Source of the DNA: Nepenthes gracilis
Lineage: Eukaryota; Streptophyta; Magnoliopsida; Caryophyllales; Nepenthaceae
Length of the DNA stretch: 64,000 nt
Reading direction: 5' to 3'
Assembly: GCA_033239525.1 (NCBI GenBank)
Contig: BSYO01000035.1
Coordinates: forward strand, 7,228,627-7,292,626
In this document: positions 35,697 through 47,880 of the stretch, one piece after another
Layout: each line of letters opens with the position of its first letter
How positions within the stretch are numbered: the first letter of the stretch is position 1
Made by a program: the position numbers and the translations under genes
The notes under the pieces: model-generated
Seen by the model: only the letters and a program-made list of their open reading frames with translations
Told to the model about the DNA's origin: nothing
Databases searched by the model: none

Positions 35697-36660
35697 TGTA
35701 ACGTCCAATTCTTGCCTAATTTAATTTCTTTTATCAGTTTATTTTGAATATATTAACAATAATTAAGTAATAAAAATTGGAAGTAAAATTCAAGGCTAAA
35801 AGTAGGCTGAGCACCTGAGGAATGCCTAACGAGTGATCATGCATAGTTTTGGCAAATTAAATGCAACTGAAGAGTGTCTCTAATACGTTCGAGCAAGTTT
35901 CAAGTAGATTGTATGGTGTCTAATACATACCTTTTAGGCACTCGTATGCAGATTTGCAAATTACTCACATCTAAGTCACGCATGAAGTGGCATTCAAGCG
36001 TGACTAGGGTTTGAGGCGGCGCTTAATATACATCTGACCAACACTCATGCGTTGATTCGCCTATGTAAGGGCCTACACTGTTTTTTGGGTATTTTTGTGG
36101 GAAAAGAGGAGAAAGGAGAAAGAAAGAGGAGAGAAGAAGAAAAGAAAGGTAATTTTAGAATATCTTTTGAGTAGATTTATCAAATTTAAGGTTAAAGGCA
36201 AATATTTTTAATTATATCTTTGATTTATTATCATTTTGTTCTAATTTTACTTACATTTCATAATTTTATTGTACATACATATTATTTTTACTTCACTTTA
36301 AAGATATGTTTATATATATTATTTTATTGGATGTTTTGAGATTTTATTTTATTTTGCCAATATTTAAGAATTTTTTTTATTTTATAAAAAAAGATTAATA
36401 AATATTTTGAGATATTATATTTATATATATAAATATTTACGAAGAAAAAGTCATAAAAATTTATATTTGGGCCTTACATGTGGCATTCCATTCATGTGTT
36501 TTGAATCAGACTCTATTTTGTTATTTGTTTGATATTTAAATTTTTTCACAAAGTAGAAAGTTTTGTATTTGTAATTCTTTATGGTAAAAATTTTATATTT
36601 TACTATCAGAGATGAAAAATTTTAGATATTTAATATTTTATTGAGAATTATTATAGGGTT
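35697..36660 (+). mobile_element. LTR copy, family of 15991-18175, plus orientation
   Basis: Begins TGTAACGTCCAATTC. It carries the GC-rich patch (35800-36060) and a GA-rich tract (36105-36150), followed by GGTTAAAGGCAAATATTTTTAA and CATACATATTATTTTTA. The second half is repeated, with variation, at 37480-37960. Its distal end is not defined. Confidence 0.45.
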
Positions 36661-37239
36661 GACAAAATTAATGTTGACTGGACAATGCAATTGTGCCCAA
36701 TGAATATCAAAAAAAGTTGAAGTGCTTTCCAATTTAGGATATGCAATCAATCAGTATTCAATTTTATTTTAATAGTTATTTTTGGCTTCTAATTTATAAA
36801 TATACCACCAACCAACATTTACAAGGATACGAGAAGACAAACTTACTTAAAGTGAGCCTAAAACTCTCCTGCTTTCATAAGAGAGAAAGCTAAAGAACTC
36901 TCGAGGATTCAAAAAGAAAGAGAAGAGGGCATTAGCTCCCATTATCACCTCCAACAGTCGAGAGAGAAGTGTGAAAAACACTCAGAGAAAGGTGGTTGGA
37001 GAAAGAAAGTCTATATTACTCATCACCCAAGAGATCGAGCAATCATCGGCATCTAGGCCGCAAGGAAAAATTCCCTCCACAGGTCGATCATCTCCTGTCG
37101 ATCCCATTTGGGTGCTCATAGCACACCAGCTAACATAGTAGTCCTGAGACCGAGTTCATAATGTTGGTAATCTTTTAACTCTTTTGCTTTTGTTAAGTAA
37201 ATGCTAACTTAGGTATCGAATAGGTTTACTTAGAAAAAA
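36661..37239. other. Spacer between two related LTR copies
   Basis: Contains a transcribed-looking stretch (36850-37160: AAGAGAGAAAGC, GAAAGTCTATATTACTC), but no ORF, no LTR ends and no motif that identifies it. Confidence 0.35.
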
Positions 37240-37970
37240 AAATTAGGGTCCAATAACATATGATATTAGGGTCCAAATCTCATAGAGCACATGTGGTTTT
37301 GGAGTGGCGCTCAATGAAAGCCTATATAGCACTTGTACATCGATTTGATTATTTAAGGTAGCCCATGCTTGTGCACGGTCCTTTCGTACAAAAAAAGAAA
37401 AAAAAGAGAGAAATAAAAGCGGTCAAAAAGAAGAGGAAGGAAAAAAGATAAAGGAAATTTTAAAAATTTATTGAATTAGATTTGGTAGAGCGGAAGTTAA
37501 AAGCAAATATTTTTAAATTGTTAATTGTTTTGTTTTATATATCCTTCGATTTTGCTTATGTTTTTGCTTTTACTATACATACATATCATCATTTATCTCA
37601 TTGGTTTAAATATTATTGTATGTATGTGTTTTTTATCATAATATTTTAAACTTGTTTAGTTTTATTGATGGTATGAATTTATTTTTCACAGACAAAGTGA
37701 ATATATTTTAGGATATTATATATATATATATATATTTGTAAAAAAAATGTAAAACTCATATATTTGGTTTGCATGTGATCATCCATGTAATTGCTTGGTC
37801 ATGACTTCATTTTTATTTAATATGAGTTCTTTTTGTTTTATAGGATAGAAAGTTTCATACTTTTTTCACATACGTAGTATTTTTAGATATTTGTTATAAA
37901 ATTTACTTTTATTATTTTCTTTGAGAATTATTGTAAGAAATTAATGAAATCTTATATTTGAATGTCTTAA
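37240..37970 (+). mobile_element. Second LTR copy related to 35697-36660
   Basis: Shares GTTAAAAGCAAATATTTTTAAATTG, the CATACATATCATCATTTATC block and the terminal GAGAATTATTGTAAG block with 35697-36660. A (TA)9 microsatellite lies at 37717-37734. The start is truncated or unrecognised. Confidence 0.4.
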
Positions 37971-38051
37971 TATATTAAACTTACTTAAGGTCTGCATCTA
38001 TTCCTATCGGTGGCAAAAGAAAGTAAACATTTGCCCCATTTTATAGGATGC

Positions 38052-39216
38052 TGAAATGGATTATGGAGTCACAAGGCACAACTTATTTTGACCCATTTAT
38101 CAAATTATAGAATAAACGAAAATATAAATATATAATACAAGTAAAATATATTCAGATCTAGATTAACCCAGTAATAAAAAGCATATAATAAGCAACAATA
38201 ATCAAGACAATTTTGGTGATGAAAAAAAATCTCGATAACTATGACTATATAGTAAAACCCTCTGGGTTTCTATGGTCAGAAAAAAAATGTATTAAGAAAG
38301 TCAACATATAATTCGGGTAGTACAAACACACTATCTTAATCGACTTACTCTAGTTTTATGACCCCTACCAAAGAACTTTTTGGATTTATCTACCTAATCG
38401 AACCAAATGCCCAATGGTAAACACACTATCTTAATCAACTTACTCTAATTTTGTGACCCCTACCAAAGAACTTTTTGGATTTACCTACCTAATCGAACTA
38501 GATGCGCTATGGTCCTCTTGTCAATCTTTCTTCACGAGTTGTCGAGTCTCCGCACACTATTGAATGCTAATTTTCTCGCCATCCATGTCTCTCATGAGGG
38601 TTAACAGGTCGAAAAATATATGAATAGTAAAATGGATAAAGGAAAAAAACTCTAGAATTGTAGCACAAGAATCGATGACTAGTTTTCTCAAATCAGCTCA
38701 AACGGAGCAAGGTAAAAGCGTTAAAAGTGGGTTCATTTTTTATGAACAATCGTTAGAATATTTTATCCATAAGTTTTTTAATATAAAGAAAAAGATGGCT
38801 ATTTATGAAGTGGCTCAAAAACTAGGTTAAAAAATTCAACTGTTTGGAAAAGAGCACCTCGACGCTCAAGTGAGGCTCGGGCGTGTATCAGGTGCACCCA
38901 GGCTTGCACTGGGTATGCACCCCTGTGCTCGAGTGCGAGCTCTCTAAAAATGGCACATTGACGAGTCTCGGCCATTCCTCGAGCGCTCGCTCTCAAGAAA
39001 TGGTGTTTATGTGAGAATCGAGCGTGCCTCAAGTGTGCACACATAGGAAATGGCGCTTAGGCACGGGAAAGACGCTAGGTAAGCATGGATATTAGGAGTT
39101 ACGTATTGGCAAATATCAGGTATGAATTCAATGTAGATCTTCAAGGAAATGATAACTTTGCCAACGAACGACCATATACGGTCATGGAATATGTCAATAT
39201 ATAAATATGCTTAACA
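38052..39216 (-). repeat. 3' LTR of the 38-44.7 kb copia derivative
   Basis: Starts TGAAATGGATTATGGA and ends AATATGCTTAACA in plus reading. Shares with the right copy ATATTCAGATCTAGATTAA, GAATCGATGACTAGTTTTCT and CAAATCAGCTCAAA, and a GC-rich CTCAAG/CTCGAG patch (38850-39060). Confidence 0.75.
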
Positions 39217-39979
39217 ATTTCTCCATTTAACAATTCTATTATAAAAGCCTACAAGATAATAAACTAAAAATAAGAGAATCATGGGTTCATATATTATCGA
39301 GATAGAACCTGTGTACATAAAAATCCATATCTAATAGATAACCAACATAGTATACATAAAGTGAGAAAGTTGCAAAAGGTACTGTAAGATGTGTTGTTAT
39401 ATGTCGACTAGGTTAATATAGAAGTAGATAAAAGCAAGAAAGTAAGACTAGTAAATCAATAAAGAAGCACATAGATAGAAAATATCAAATATATCAAAAT
39501 AGTACAGCACTTGTCTAGGTAAAAGGAAAGATGACAAAAGAATGTAAACATAACAAACACGAAAGAACAAGAAACTGCCTCCTAAGATATAGCCAAGCTC
39601 TCCCTATCAAATGAACCTCCCCCTACAACAAAAGAAATGCTTCATCTAAGAACAAGATAAGCGAAGTAAGCGAGACAAACTCCCACTCAAATAACAACTC
39701 CCACCCTTTGTCACGAATGACCAAAGGGAGGGTATCAATTAGGCTCGAATGAATCTTGGTGAGACAATAATGCTAAGGATAGATGGCCAATCTACTCCTC
39801 CTAAGTAGTAAGGCGGGTGTCAAGGTGCTGAAAGCCTTCAAGCATTTCAGGCCGTAGTTGTGCGTGAGAAGTAAGCATCCACTCCTAGGAAGAAGACAAC
39901 CACTTGAGTCAATCGGTAATCAAGGGAAGTTGCCCCATAATCAGAGAGAAGGAAGAGGTAGATAACAAATGAGGATTTA
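39217..39979 (-). other. 3' tail of the copia derivative
   Basis: No ORF. A short inverted repeat CCCTTTG (39704-39710) and CAAAGGG (39722-39728) surrounds an 11-base loop. In minus sense it lies between the ORF remnant and the 3' LTR. Confidence 0.4.
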
Positions 39980-40860
39980 ATAGGCTAGGATAGGATGAAT
40001 CAGAAAGGATTGGCGTGGACAAGACGGGCCACCCTCAACTGAAAAGGAAGGGTCCTCTGGATGAGGCTCAGCAAGAGGATCATCAGGAGCCGGGGAGAGC
40101 CTATGGGTAAAGGCCCAGCTTTGTTCGAAGGTAGTGCAAGTGATAGGTCGGCTAAGCCGCACACATGGGAAGTCCAAAAACTAAATGTCTAAACTTATTA
40201 TGAGGCATTGGATGAGACAACCATGGTAAAGATCATCATCCTTCTTAAGCACAAAAGAATCAATAATATGCTAACATAGATAGGACAGAAGATCAATGAG
40301 CCACCCACGCAAGAGAGTATAAAGAAACTTAAGCTTATCTTGAGGGATGAAAGAGAAGTGTGTGACCGGAAATAGACTAGTCAGTATAATTCGGCACACA
40401 ATCATCCTCCGGGTGGGTGAGAAATTGATTTTGAATGATCTACCATGCCACTCCATGGGAGAGTCATGGAGAAAAGAGGCTACCCCATCGCAATGTGGCA
40501 TAATATACAATTTGTATGGGCAATCCAGGGAGACTTGAGAAATACTTAGGATACGAGACATCACTTCCTAGATAATTCAGATGTGACTCCCCCTCAGAAA
40601 GGTAGCAAAGGAATGGTTCATTAGATCATAATCAAAGATATTAGAATAAAACTCTTGAACCAAGACTTCAAAAGTGGGGTTAAAGTTAGTCAGGACTGGC
40701 TCCCAATGTTGGTCAATAAACAGAGAGGAAATAGACAAGTCAAAGGATACATGGTCAACTTTTCATTCAAAGGTAAATTGCCTTATATATATATGTTCTT
40801 AGAATAATTCCTCAGCATCAAAATTAACAAACCGGTTAATAGCTGAAGGCTCACTCACCC
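39980..40860 (-). pseudogene. Plant transposon-associated protein remnant
   Basis: The minus strand, with stops and frame changes, encodes protein-like sequence from 40860 down. Blocks include NRFVNFDAEELF, HWEPVLTNFNPTFEV, EFYSNIFDYDL, SFATFLRGSHI and MSRILSISQVS. A 97-codon open stretch (40564-40271) ends WLIDLLSYLC, and a further stretch (40177-39977) follows. The pattern resembles the plant-only 'putative plant transposon protein' domain family, proteins of unknown function often carried by LTR elements. It lies on the same strand as the gag remnant, where pol would be expected. Function unknown; non-functional here. The family assignment is from pattern memory. Confidence 0.5.
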
Positions 40861-41328
40861 GGCGATGCTTACCAACAAATTTTCTTGTAAGGGACTTTCA
40901 TGGGACAAAAATCTGCCCAACAAAATAGAGAATGAGATGGTGAGGGAAGACAATGCAAAGACAAAGACCGACAATGACGGAACCCACCGACCACAATACT
41001 AGATGAGAGAGGGACTAAAATCATAGCTTCGTTTTTCTTTCTACTTCTGTTTCTTCTTCTTTTCTTTTTTTCCTTTTTTGGTATTCCTCTCACGGCTAAC
41101 CAACATCTCTAAAATCCACCCAACCAATAAGTTCAAGAGAGGATAAGAACTTCCAAAATCTACGCAAATTGGGCTTGATCAACTAAAAAAATTTGGACTA
41201 AATATGCATATAATGTGAGGAAAGCTGGCATATAAGGGACAAGGAGATACGTTCATGGTGGGATGAGTGAAAGCCATTGATAGAAAAGGAATCTCAAGAG
41301 CAAAGGGGAGAGGAGAGATTTAGCTCAT

Positions 41329-41394
41329 GTGCAGCCAAAATCGATGTGAAGATGAGTGGGTGTGCAACCAAAATCAACGTGAAGATGAGTGGAT
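41329..41394 (+). repeat. Two-copy 33-bp tandem repeat
   Basis: TGTGCAGCCAAAATCGATGT and TGTGCAACCAAAATCAACGT, each followed by GAAGATGAGTGG, lie side by side. The plus frame 41277-41570 running through them (97 codons) has no recognisable domain. Confidence 0.6.
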
Positions 41395-41717
41395 CTGGAA
41401 GATTTTGGAGGTTTGAGGAGTTGTGGGTGGCATGGGGAGGTAGAAAGAGAGGAGGAGAAGTTGGAAGAACAAAATACGAATGTCGTGTGTTGAGGAGAGA
41501 GGAAAAAAGTGGCACTCGAGTAGCACTGGATAATAAAGACGAAATGGTGTTGCGTTCGAGCACACTATAGGCACTCGTTAGGCTCGCTTGATGTGCGGCG
41601 ACTCAGCTTTTTGAGCTCACGCACCAATGAAGCACTTGTTGGGCGCAATGAATAATGCATTTTATGTTTTTTTTATAAAACTAAATTAATTTGATATAGT
41701 GCAATGAGCATAAATTA

Positions 41718-43570
41718 TTACAAGGCTAGTGTTGCTGGTTGATATGTCAGATCACTCTTTTTGACTCCTATTTTCTTATCAAATTTTATTGTTTTGTATA
41801 GATTTATCACTTGATCATTCAATAGATTGACATGATTGACTCGTGTGTCCATCTTAGGATTTTGATTAAAATTGTTCCAAAAGTTTGTGGTTGAACAATG
41901 GGGGCAAATATGTCCAATTTTTTCATAACCATAACATGTCGAGGTAAGGTTAGTAGTAGTGTAAGATTTGTTACTTTGCTTCCTCGTTTGATTAAAGCCA
42001 AGATTCCTTCTACTGTTTGTGGATGAAAAATTGTGTACATAAGTATGAACGTTTGTAAACATTCTTGACTTGTGATCAATGGGGATGGATGACGTGCTAG
42101 TTCATTTTGAAACAGATGTAACCTAGACAAGGATAATTTTTGAGTTAATATTACCATTCAAGGTATTAGCGAAATATCTCAACCCCGTTTTGTTCCCACT
42201 GACTTTTCCTAGACCATGCATATGATCCAATTACTTGGATCCACTCAAAAATTATTTTAGATTATTATGAACACGTTCAAGATCTGATTCAAGAATCTTG
42301 ATTTTTTTAATAAAAGAGTTGTTTAATTTTTCAAGTTCTTGAGCTTTTGTATCTAATTCAATTCTAAGAGTGACTTTTTATTTTTCGATTTTTATCAATT
42401 TAAACTGTTGGGACGCATAATTTTTTTTAATCTGTAGACATTTCTAAAATAGTTTGTCATATATGTTTTGAAGGTCATTAAATTGAACTTCCTACTCATT
42501 TTTAAAGTCATCAATTTGATCCAAACTTTTTTCTAAATTCTTATCATTTCTACACACGGAGGTCATGAATGCCATATACTTTGCTTGGCCTTCTTCGGCA
42601 CATATTTCATTATTTTCGTCTTTATCATCACTCAAGCTAGTATCAACTTTTATAACTAGACCTTATTGGAGTTTTAAATTTGGACATTTAGCTCTAATAT
42701 GCCAAAAGTTTTGACATTTATGGCATTACATTCATTGAGTGCTTTTCAATTTGGCATCTTTGACCTCACGCCTATCCTTCTTGTCATTTTAGGGGGATAT
42801 TGAATTTTTTGAATTCACTTTTGTTTGCTAGATAAGATTTTATTTTTCTTCAAAAAATTTTTTAAAATTCTTTACAAATAGTGTAAAATCTTTATCATTA
42901 CACTACTCCTCATCAAAATTATGGCCTCTCTCTTCCTTGACCAATTTGAGGGCAATGGATTTGATTTTCTTTGACTTGTATGTTTATATATTTGAAAAGA
43001 TCCAATAAGTTCTTCTATTTTTATTTTGTTAAAATCTTTACTTTCCTCTATCGATGTGACTTTAGATCTAAATTACTCAGGGAGCGATTTTAAAACTTTT
43101 TGGATAATTCTAGTTTTAGGAATTCTTTCACCTAAGTTAAACGTGAAGTTTATTATATCCTTTAATTTTGTATAAAATTCATCGAATGTATCATCATCAT
43201 TTATCTTGATTTATTCAAATCTAGTAGTAAGCATTTACAATTTTAAATTGTTGACTAATTTGGTTCCTTCATGAGAAATTTTAAGAATGTCCTAAGTTTC
43301 TTTGGAAGTCATGTACATTGAAATGTATTTCAGCTCTTCAAGGGATACAATTATAAAAATAATATGTAACCCATTATTATTCTAATTACAGGCGTCAAGT
43401 TCTTCTTTTAACCATAAAGATAGAACATTTGGTTCATTATCCGTAGTACTCCTGGGTAGTATTCACCTAGATTGAGTGCTGACCTACACAAATTCATCAA
43501 TAGATTTTAGGATGGCCTTCATGCACACCTAATAAGTGTAATTGCTCCCATAAAAGTAGGGAGGAATAAA
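41718..43570 (-). pseudogene. Ty1/copia gag remnant with zinc knuckles
   Basis: Minus-strand reading from about 43570 follows a copia Gag: an MKAILKSIDEFV opening block, then ISHEGTKLVNN, MLTTRFE, DEFYTKLKDIINF and KVLKSLPE. VTSIEESKDFNKIKIEELIGS (43050-42990) follows, then a knuckle-like CHKCQNFWHIRAKC (about 42710), a lysine-rich coiled-coil stretch, and CYGYEKIGHICPHC (about 41900). Only 41718-42062 (114 codons) is a longer open frame; stops and frameshifts interrupt the rest. Gag normally forms the virus-like particle that packages element RNA. This copy is broken. Downstream pol is replaced by unrelated sequence. Confidence 0.75.
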
Positions 43571-43632
43571 TAGAGAATGACTCGTATACACCTAAATCGA
43601 GACACGAATTGGAGTGAGTCACTGATATCAAT

Positions 43633-44732
43633 TGAAATAGACTATGGACTTATAAGGCACAACTTGTTTTGACCACCCTTTTGTCAAATTACAGAATAAA
43701 TAAAAATATAAATATATAATACACGTAAAGTATATTCAGATCTAGATTAATCCAATAATAAAAAAACATATAATAAGTAGTAATAATTAAGGCATAATTT
43801 TGTTGACGAAAGAAAATCTTGATAATCACGGCTATCAAGTAAAGCCCTTCATACTTCTACAACCAAAAAAAATATATACTAAGAAAATCAATTTGTAAAT
43901 TCAATAGCACAGACATGCTAATTTAGCCAACTTACTTCCGTCTTAGGACCTTACCAATAAACTCCTTGGACTTGCTTGCAATAGTAAAATCGAATATCTT
44001 TCATTCTTCTTGTCAATATTCCTTCATGAGTTATTGAATCTTTGCACTTTACTAGATTCCAATTTTCATGCCACTCACGTTTTTTATGAGGGTTAACATG
44101 TCAAAAAAAGTGCAAACAGTAAAATGGATGAATGGAGCAAACTCTAGAATTGAAGCATCAGAATCGATGACTAGTTTTCTCAAATCAGCTCAAAATGGAT
44201 CAAGGTAAAGGCATTAAAAGTGGGTTCTTTTTCAATAAACAGCCATCAGAATTTGTTTTTCAAAAGTTCTTTTTTACATAAAGAGGAAGACGACTATTTA
44301 TAAAGTGGCTAAAAAACTAGGTTAAAAATTTTGACCATTTAAAAAAGCGCACGGCGACGCTCAAGCGAGGCTCGGGCACACGTCAAGTACAGCTAGGCTT
44401 GAACTGGGCATACGCCCCAATACTTGAGCATGGCTTGGGCATGCCCCGAATGTTAACTCTTTAGAAATGATGCATTGGGCGAGCATCGAGATGCCTCAAG
44501 TGCTTGCTCTTGGGAAATGGTGCTCATGCGAGAATTGAGTGCGTCTCAAGCGTGGACACACGGGAAATGGTGCTCAGGCATAGGATAGACACTAGGAAAG
44601 TATAGATACTAGGAGTTATGTATCAGTGAATATTCGGCATGAATCTTATATAGATATTCAGAACAATAATAACTTAACCAACAAACAACATACACGGTTA
44701 TGAAAAATACCAATATATAAATATGTCTAATA
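43633..44732 (-). repeat. 5' LTR of the 38-44.7 kb copia derivative
   Basis: Aligns with 38052-39216 from TGAAATAGACTATGGA to AATATGTCTAATA. Its terminal CA has become TA on the right. The GC-rich patch lies at 44340-44600. Many substitutions relative to the left copy show an old insertion. Confidence 0.75.
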
Positions 44733-46555
44733 GGTGTAACTATAGACGACTTTCTTATTGATCTAAATAGTAATATTTTGGTCTTAAAATACTGAAATTA
44801 CATGAAATTCTTCCTCAAAATTGACATTTTGACTCTTAATTCTTAGTTTTGGCATGTTTTTAACTTTTAGAATTTTTACCCATATCATATTTGGTGTCTA
44901 AAATATTTGAGATTTTGTAGATTAGACATAGTATTCGGATTTATCTAATTTTAAACATTTGAACGATTTGAAATCATGTGTTTAGACTTTAGAAGATTTT
45001 ATACAATTAGATTATTTAATATTCATATATATGTTGTTATTTTAGTATACGAATTCGTGATTTGGACTATCAATTTTGAATATTCAAGCATATCGGATTT
45101 TCATATGACAGTTTCAACTATTTCAATCTTTTTATCTGATTTATGAATATAATTTGTATATTATATATGCACTTGTTGAGTCGTAGATTCAAAAGTATTT
45201 ATATTTTCTAACCTTTTATATTAGAGGGCTCTTAGATTATTGATGGAATTTAAGTAGAAAAGATTTAAAAACATTATTATTTATTTGTATTTAGATTAAT
45301 ATTTGAACTTTATGTTAGGAATATTATTTAGTTTTTGATTTGCGATTATTTATATATTTAAAAATATTTATCAATTAGATTTTCTACAGATTTATATCAT
45401 ATTAGTATAAATAATTATAGGATACTTTTTTTACAGATAAATTTAAAAAGAGTAAATTATTATATTATTTATTTAAAAACTAGATAGGTCAATTTCATCA
45501 AATTCTATATTCGCTGTCAGTTATAAATGTTATACTTATTATAGATATGTTGTTTTATTAGATACGATCAAATATATAATTTATTTGAATTCTAATTAAT
45601 TGTTAAAATTTTTATTATATTAATTAATTAATTTTTATTTATATTAAGATTATATTATTATATATTAAAATTAATAATTATAATATAAATAAATATATGA
45701 GTGAGTTTATAAATATTACTATTATTTTCAAACTTTAAAACCAATCATACCAAATAAACAAAAAGAAAACAAAAAGAGAGAATATGATTGGCTGCTCCTC
45801 GTGGGAGAACCTCATCATGATCAAAATGCTTAGTTGTGTTTTTTTGTATTTTTTGCCGACGCAATCATGACCGTCTGATTTCTTCCCTCCACTGATCAAA
45901 AGCCTCCCTATATCTCTTTGACAATCAAAGCCAATCACCCTATTCTCCACTCTCACCACCAACGCGTCTCCCGCACGCGCCATTTTTACAGTAATATAAT
46001 AGGAGGGCTGTTATTTTTTAAATTTAAATTTGAATTTATTAAAAATATATAAATAAATATTAAGTGTTTACGAAATTTTAAATTTTTGATATAGTATAAT
46101 TTATAATTTATAAATTCTATTAATTAAAATACTGAAAAGGAGTAATTAATAAAATTAAATTGCTTGAAATAAAAATTCCTTGATAAATTGTAGACTGCAG
46201 AAATAATATATTATTTCAAAAAAAATTAGGAATTTATTATTTTTTAAATATTTGCAGTTAATTATTTAAATATTTTGAACTATCTTTTTCATGAATGTGT
46301 TATAATAAATTGTTTGGATTATAGAAAATTTTAACCATTAAAAAATTTTTAAAAAACCATTTTTTTTACCTAAAATTTTCACTAATTTTCTTTATAATTT
46401 TCCAAAATTTCAAATATATAACAAACGTTTTAAAAATATTTTTTTATTTTTATTAAAATATATTATATTAATATATTTTGTAACTAAATATATAATTGTT
46501 TTGAAAGATTTTTAACTCTAATTTCTTTACCTAATTTTTTTTGGATCCTCAAAAA
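44733..46555. other. AT-rich intergenic DNA upstream of the HD-Zip gene
   Basis: No supported gene. The minus frame 45735-45983 (82 codons) starts in the only GC-moderate patch but shows no domain. Confidence 0.5.
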
Positions 46556-46775
46556 GGACCGTCTTCTCCACAAAGAAAAGGCTGACCGCCCTTCTCCTCA
46601 TCTGAATCGTTAGATGTAAAATCCGACGGCCCACACATTTTGAATGGATAATATAACGTGGGCCATTCGATTTTAAATTTAATCATCCAAAACACGTAAC
46701 CGTTGAATTTTATATCCGACGGCCCAAATTAAGAGAAGAAGGATCCTTCTTCACAGGAAAGAAGGACGCCCCCTC
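46556..46775. mobile_element. Fold-back (MITE-like) element
   Basis: The left arm (from GGACCGTCTTCTCC at about 46557) and the reverse complement of the right arm (ending GAAGGACGCCCC at about 46771) are alike over some 70 bases. Both arms include a (T/C)CGTxxGATxTAAAAT block next to ATCCGACGGCCCA (46621 and 46717). A long, imperfect terminal inverted repeat of about 220 bp without ORF suggests a miniature DNA transposon. Exact ends and TSD were not settled. Confidence 0.4.
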
Positions 46776-47623
46776 AATCCCTAATTTTTAACCTTATATA
46801 TATATTTATTTATTTATTTGTCTAATGTAAAAGGCTATCATTTACTTGAGAACATCTAAAAATATATTCTTAAAACAAATTATTAAAATTTTCTCATCTA
46901 AAAGTTTTCTTTATTATTTACACACTTATTTCGACATGTAAACCTTCATTGATATGTTGATTGCCTGGATATTGAGATCCAATAAGTTTGATTAAAAGAT
47001 TAAAAGGTATCTGATTTTATAATTATAGATAAATATTAAAAATTTTATGATTTAAATATATTAAAAGATTTAATATATTTATATTATTTGAATTATAAAA
47101 ATTTTATATTACATTATTTTAATTGATTAAAAAATTTTAGAGAGTTTTAATCAATCATTATTAATTATTAAGATTTTATTTTATTATCAAAATTTATGTA
47201 TTATTTCTTTTTACTATTTCAAATCAACTTTGGTGATATACTTTTTGATAAAATTATTATATATCTAATAAAGAATATATTTTACGATATTATATATATA
47301 CGTATACTTTTCTTCCACATATTTATAGGGTCTAAATAAATTAAAATTAAAATTTTAAAATTTCTCAATTTTTTATAATTTTTTTCATAATTAAATCAAA
47401 CATTATAAATAAAATTATTATTTAAAAAAAAAATATTATCATTAATTTATTTTAAAAAATTTATTCTATCTAATTTAATATAATATTTTATTAATATATT
47501 TATTTTTATATAAATTTATAAAATAAATAAATAAATAAAAATTAAATAATTAATTTTTTTTAAAAAAGCCATCACTTATCATTTTTGTTAACAAAATTAA
47601 CCCTAACACTTACCTTTATTTCC
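46776..47623. other. AT-rich distal promoter of the HD-Zip gene
   Basis: Very AT-rich, no ORF. CAATCATTA at 47152-47160 is one mismatch from the HD-Zip target CAATNATTG; by itself this is weak evidence of autoregulation. Confidence 0.35.
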
Positions 47624-47644
47624 CTCTCTCTCTCTCTCTCTCTC
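47624..47644 (+). repeat. (CT)n microsatellite in the core promoter region
   Basis: About ten CT dinucleotides, roughly 90 bases upstream of the TATA box. CT/GA runs are frequent in plant core promoters and leaders and can bind GAGA-type (BPC) factors. Confidence 0.7.
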
Positions 47645-47732
47645 ATGTCTGACGGACATCATCATTCTACTGTTCAACACTTCCAAAACCCTCAGCCCCA
47701 CCGCCACCTCAACGCCCTCCATTCTCTCCTTT

Positions 47733-47740
47733 CTATATAA
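47733..47740 (+). promoter_or_regulatory. TATA box of the HD-Zip II gene
   Basis: CTATATAA lies 141 bases before the start codon in a CT-rich, pyrimidine-biased setting. This predicts transcription starting near 47765 and a leader of about 115 bases. Confidence 0.6.
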
Positions 47741-47829
47741 CACCCTCTCCGCTCCTTCAATCCAAACCCCACTTCTCCTTCATCCCTCTTTTCCTGTCTC
47801 TCCCTCACAAAAGTCAGAGGAGCCAATCC

Positions 47830-47850
47830 ATGCCAGCCGCCATTGACTGA
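47830..47850 (+). CDS. Upstream ORF (six codons) in the HD-Zip leader
   Basis: ATG at 47830 opens MPAAID and stops with TGA at 47848-47850, 30 bases before the main start. It lies downstream of the predicted transcription start, so ribosomes scanning the leader would meet it first. It may reduce or condition translation of the main ORF. Its presence is read directly; the effect is inferred. Confidence 0.45.
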   Translation: MPAAID

Positions 47851-47880
47851 TCTATTACTTCTTCAGGAAGAACTTCTACA

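Larger units (their letters stand above)
38052..44732 (-). mobile_element. Ty1/copia-derived element, gag remnant plus a transposon-associated ORF
   Basis: Two direct LTRs (38052-39216 and 43633-44732) bound 4.4 kb. On the minus strand the interior next to the right LTR starts with a degenerate copia primer site (TGATATCAGTGACTC), and the left end has AATGGAGAAAT before the 3' LTR, a polypurine tract. The order in minus sense is LTR, gag remnant (43570-41718), spacer, a transposon-protein-like ORF remnant (40860-39980), 3' tail, LTR. No integrase, RT or RNase H was recognised. The flanks GATGC (38047-38051) and GGTGT (44733-44737) differ at two positions, both transitions, and may be a worn TSD. 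Confidence 0.7.

Noticed and set aside
45735..45983. Open frame of 82 codons (minus) upstream of the HD-Zip gene
   Set aside because: No domain and an isolated short frame in AT-rich DNA. A real small gene cannot be excluded, but nothing supports it.
47152..47160. HD-Zip autoregulatory site CAATCATTA
   Set aside because: One mismatch from the canonical site and common by chance in AT-rich DNA; kept only as a remark.
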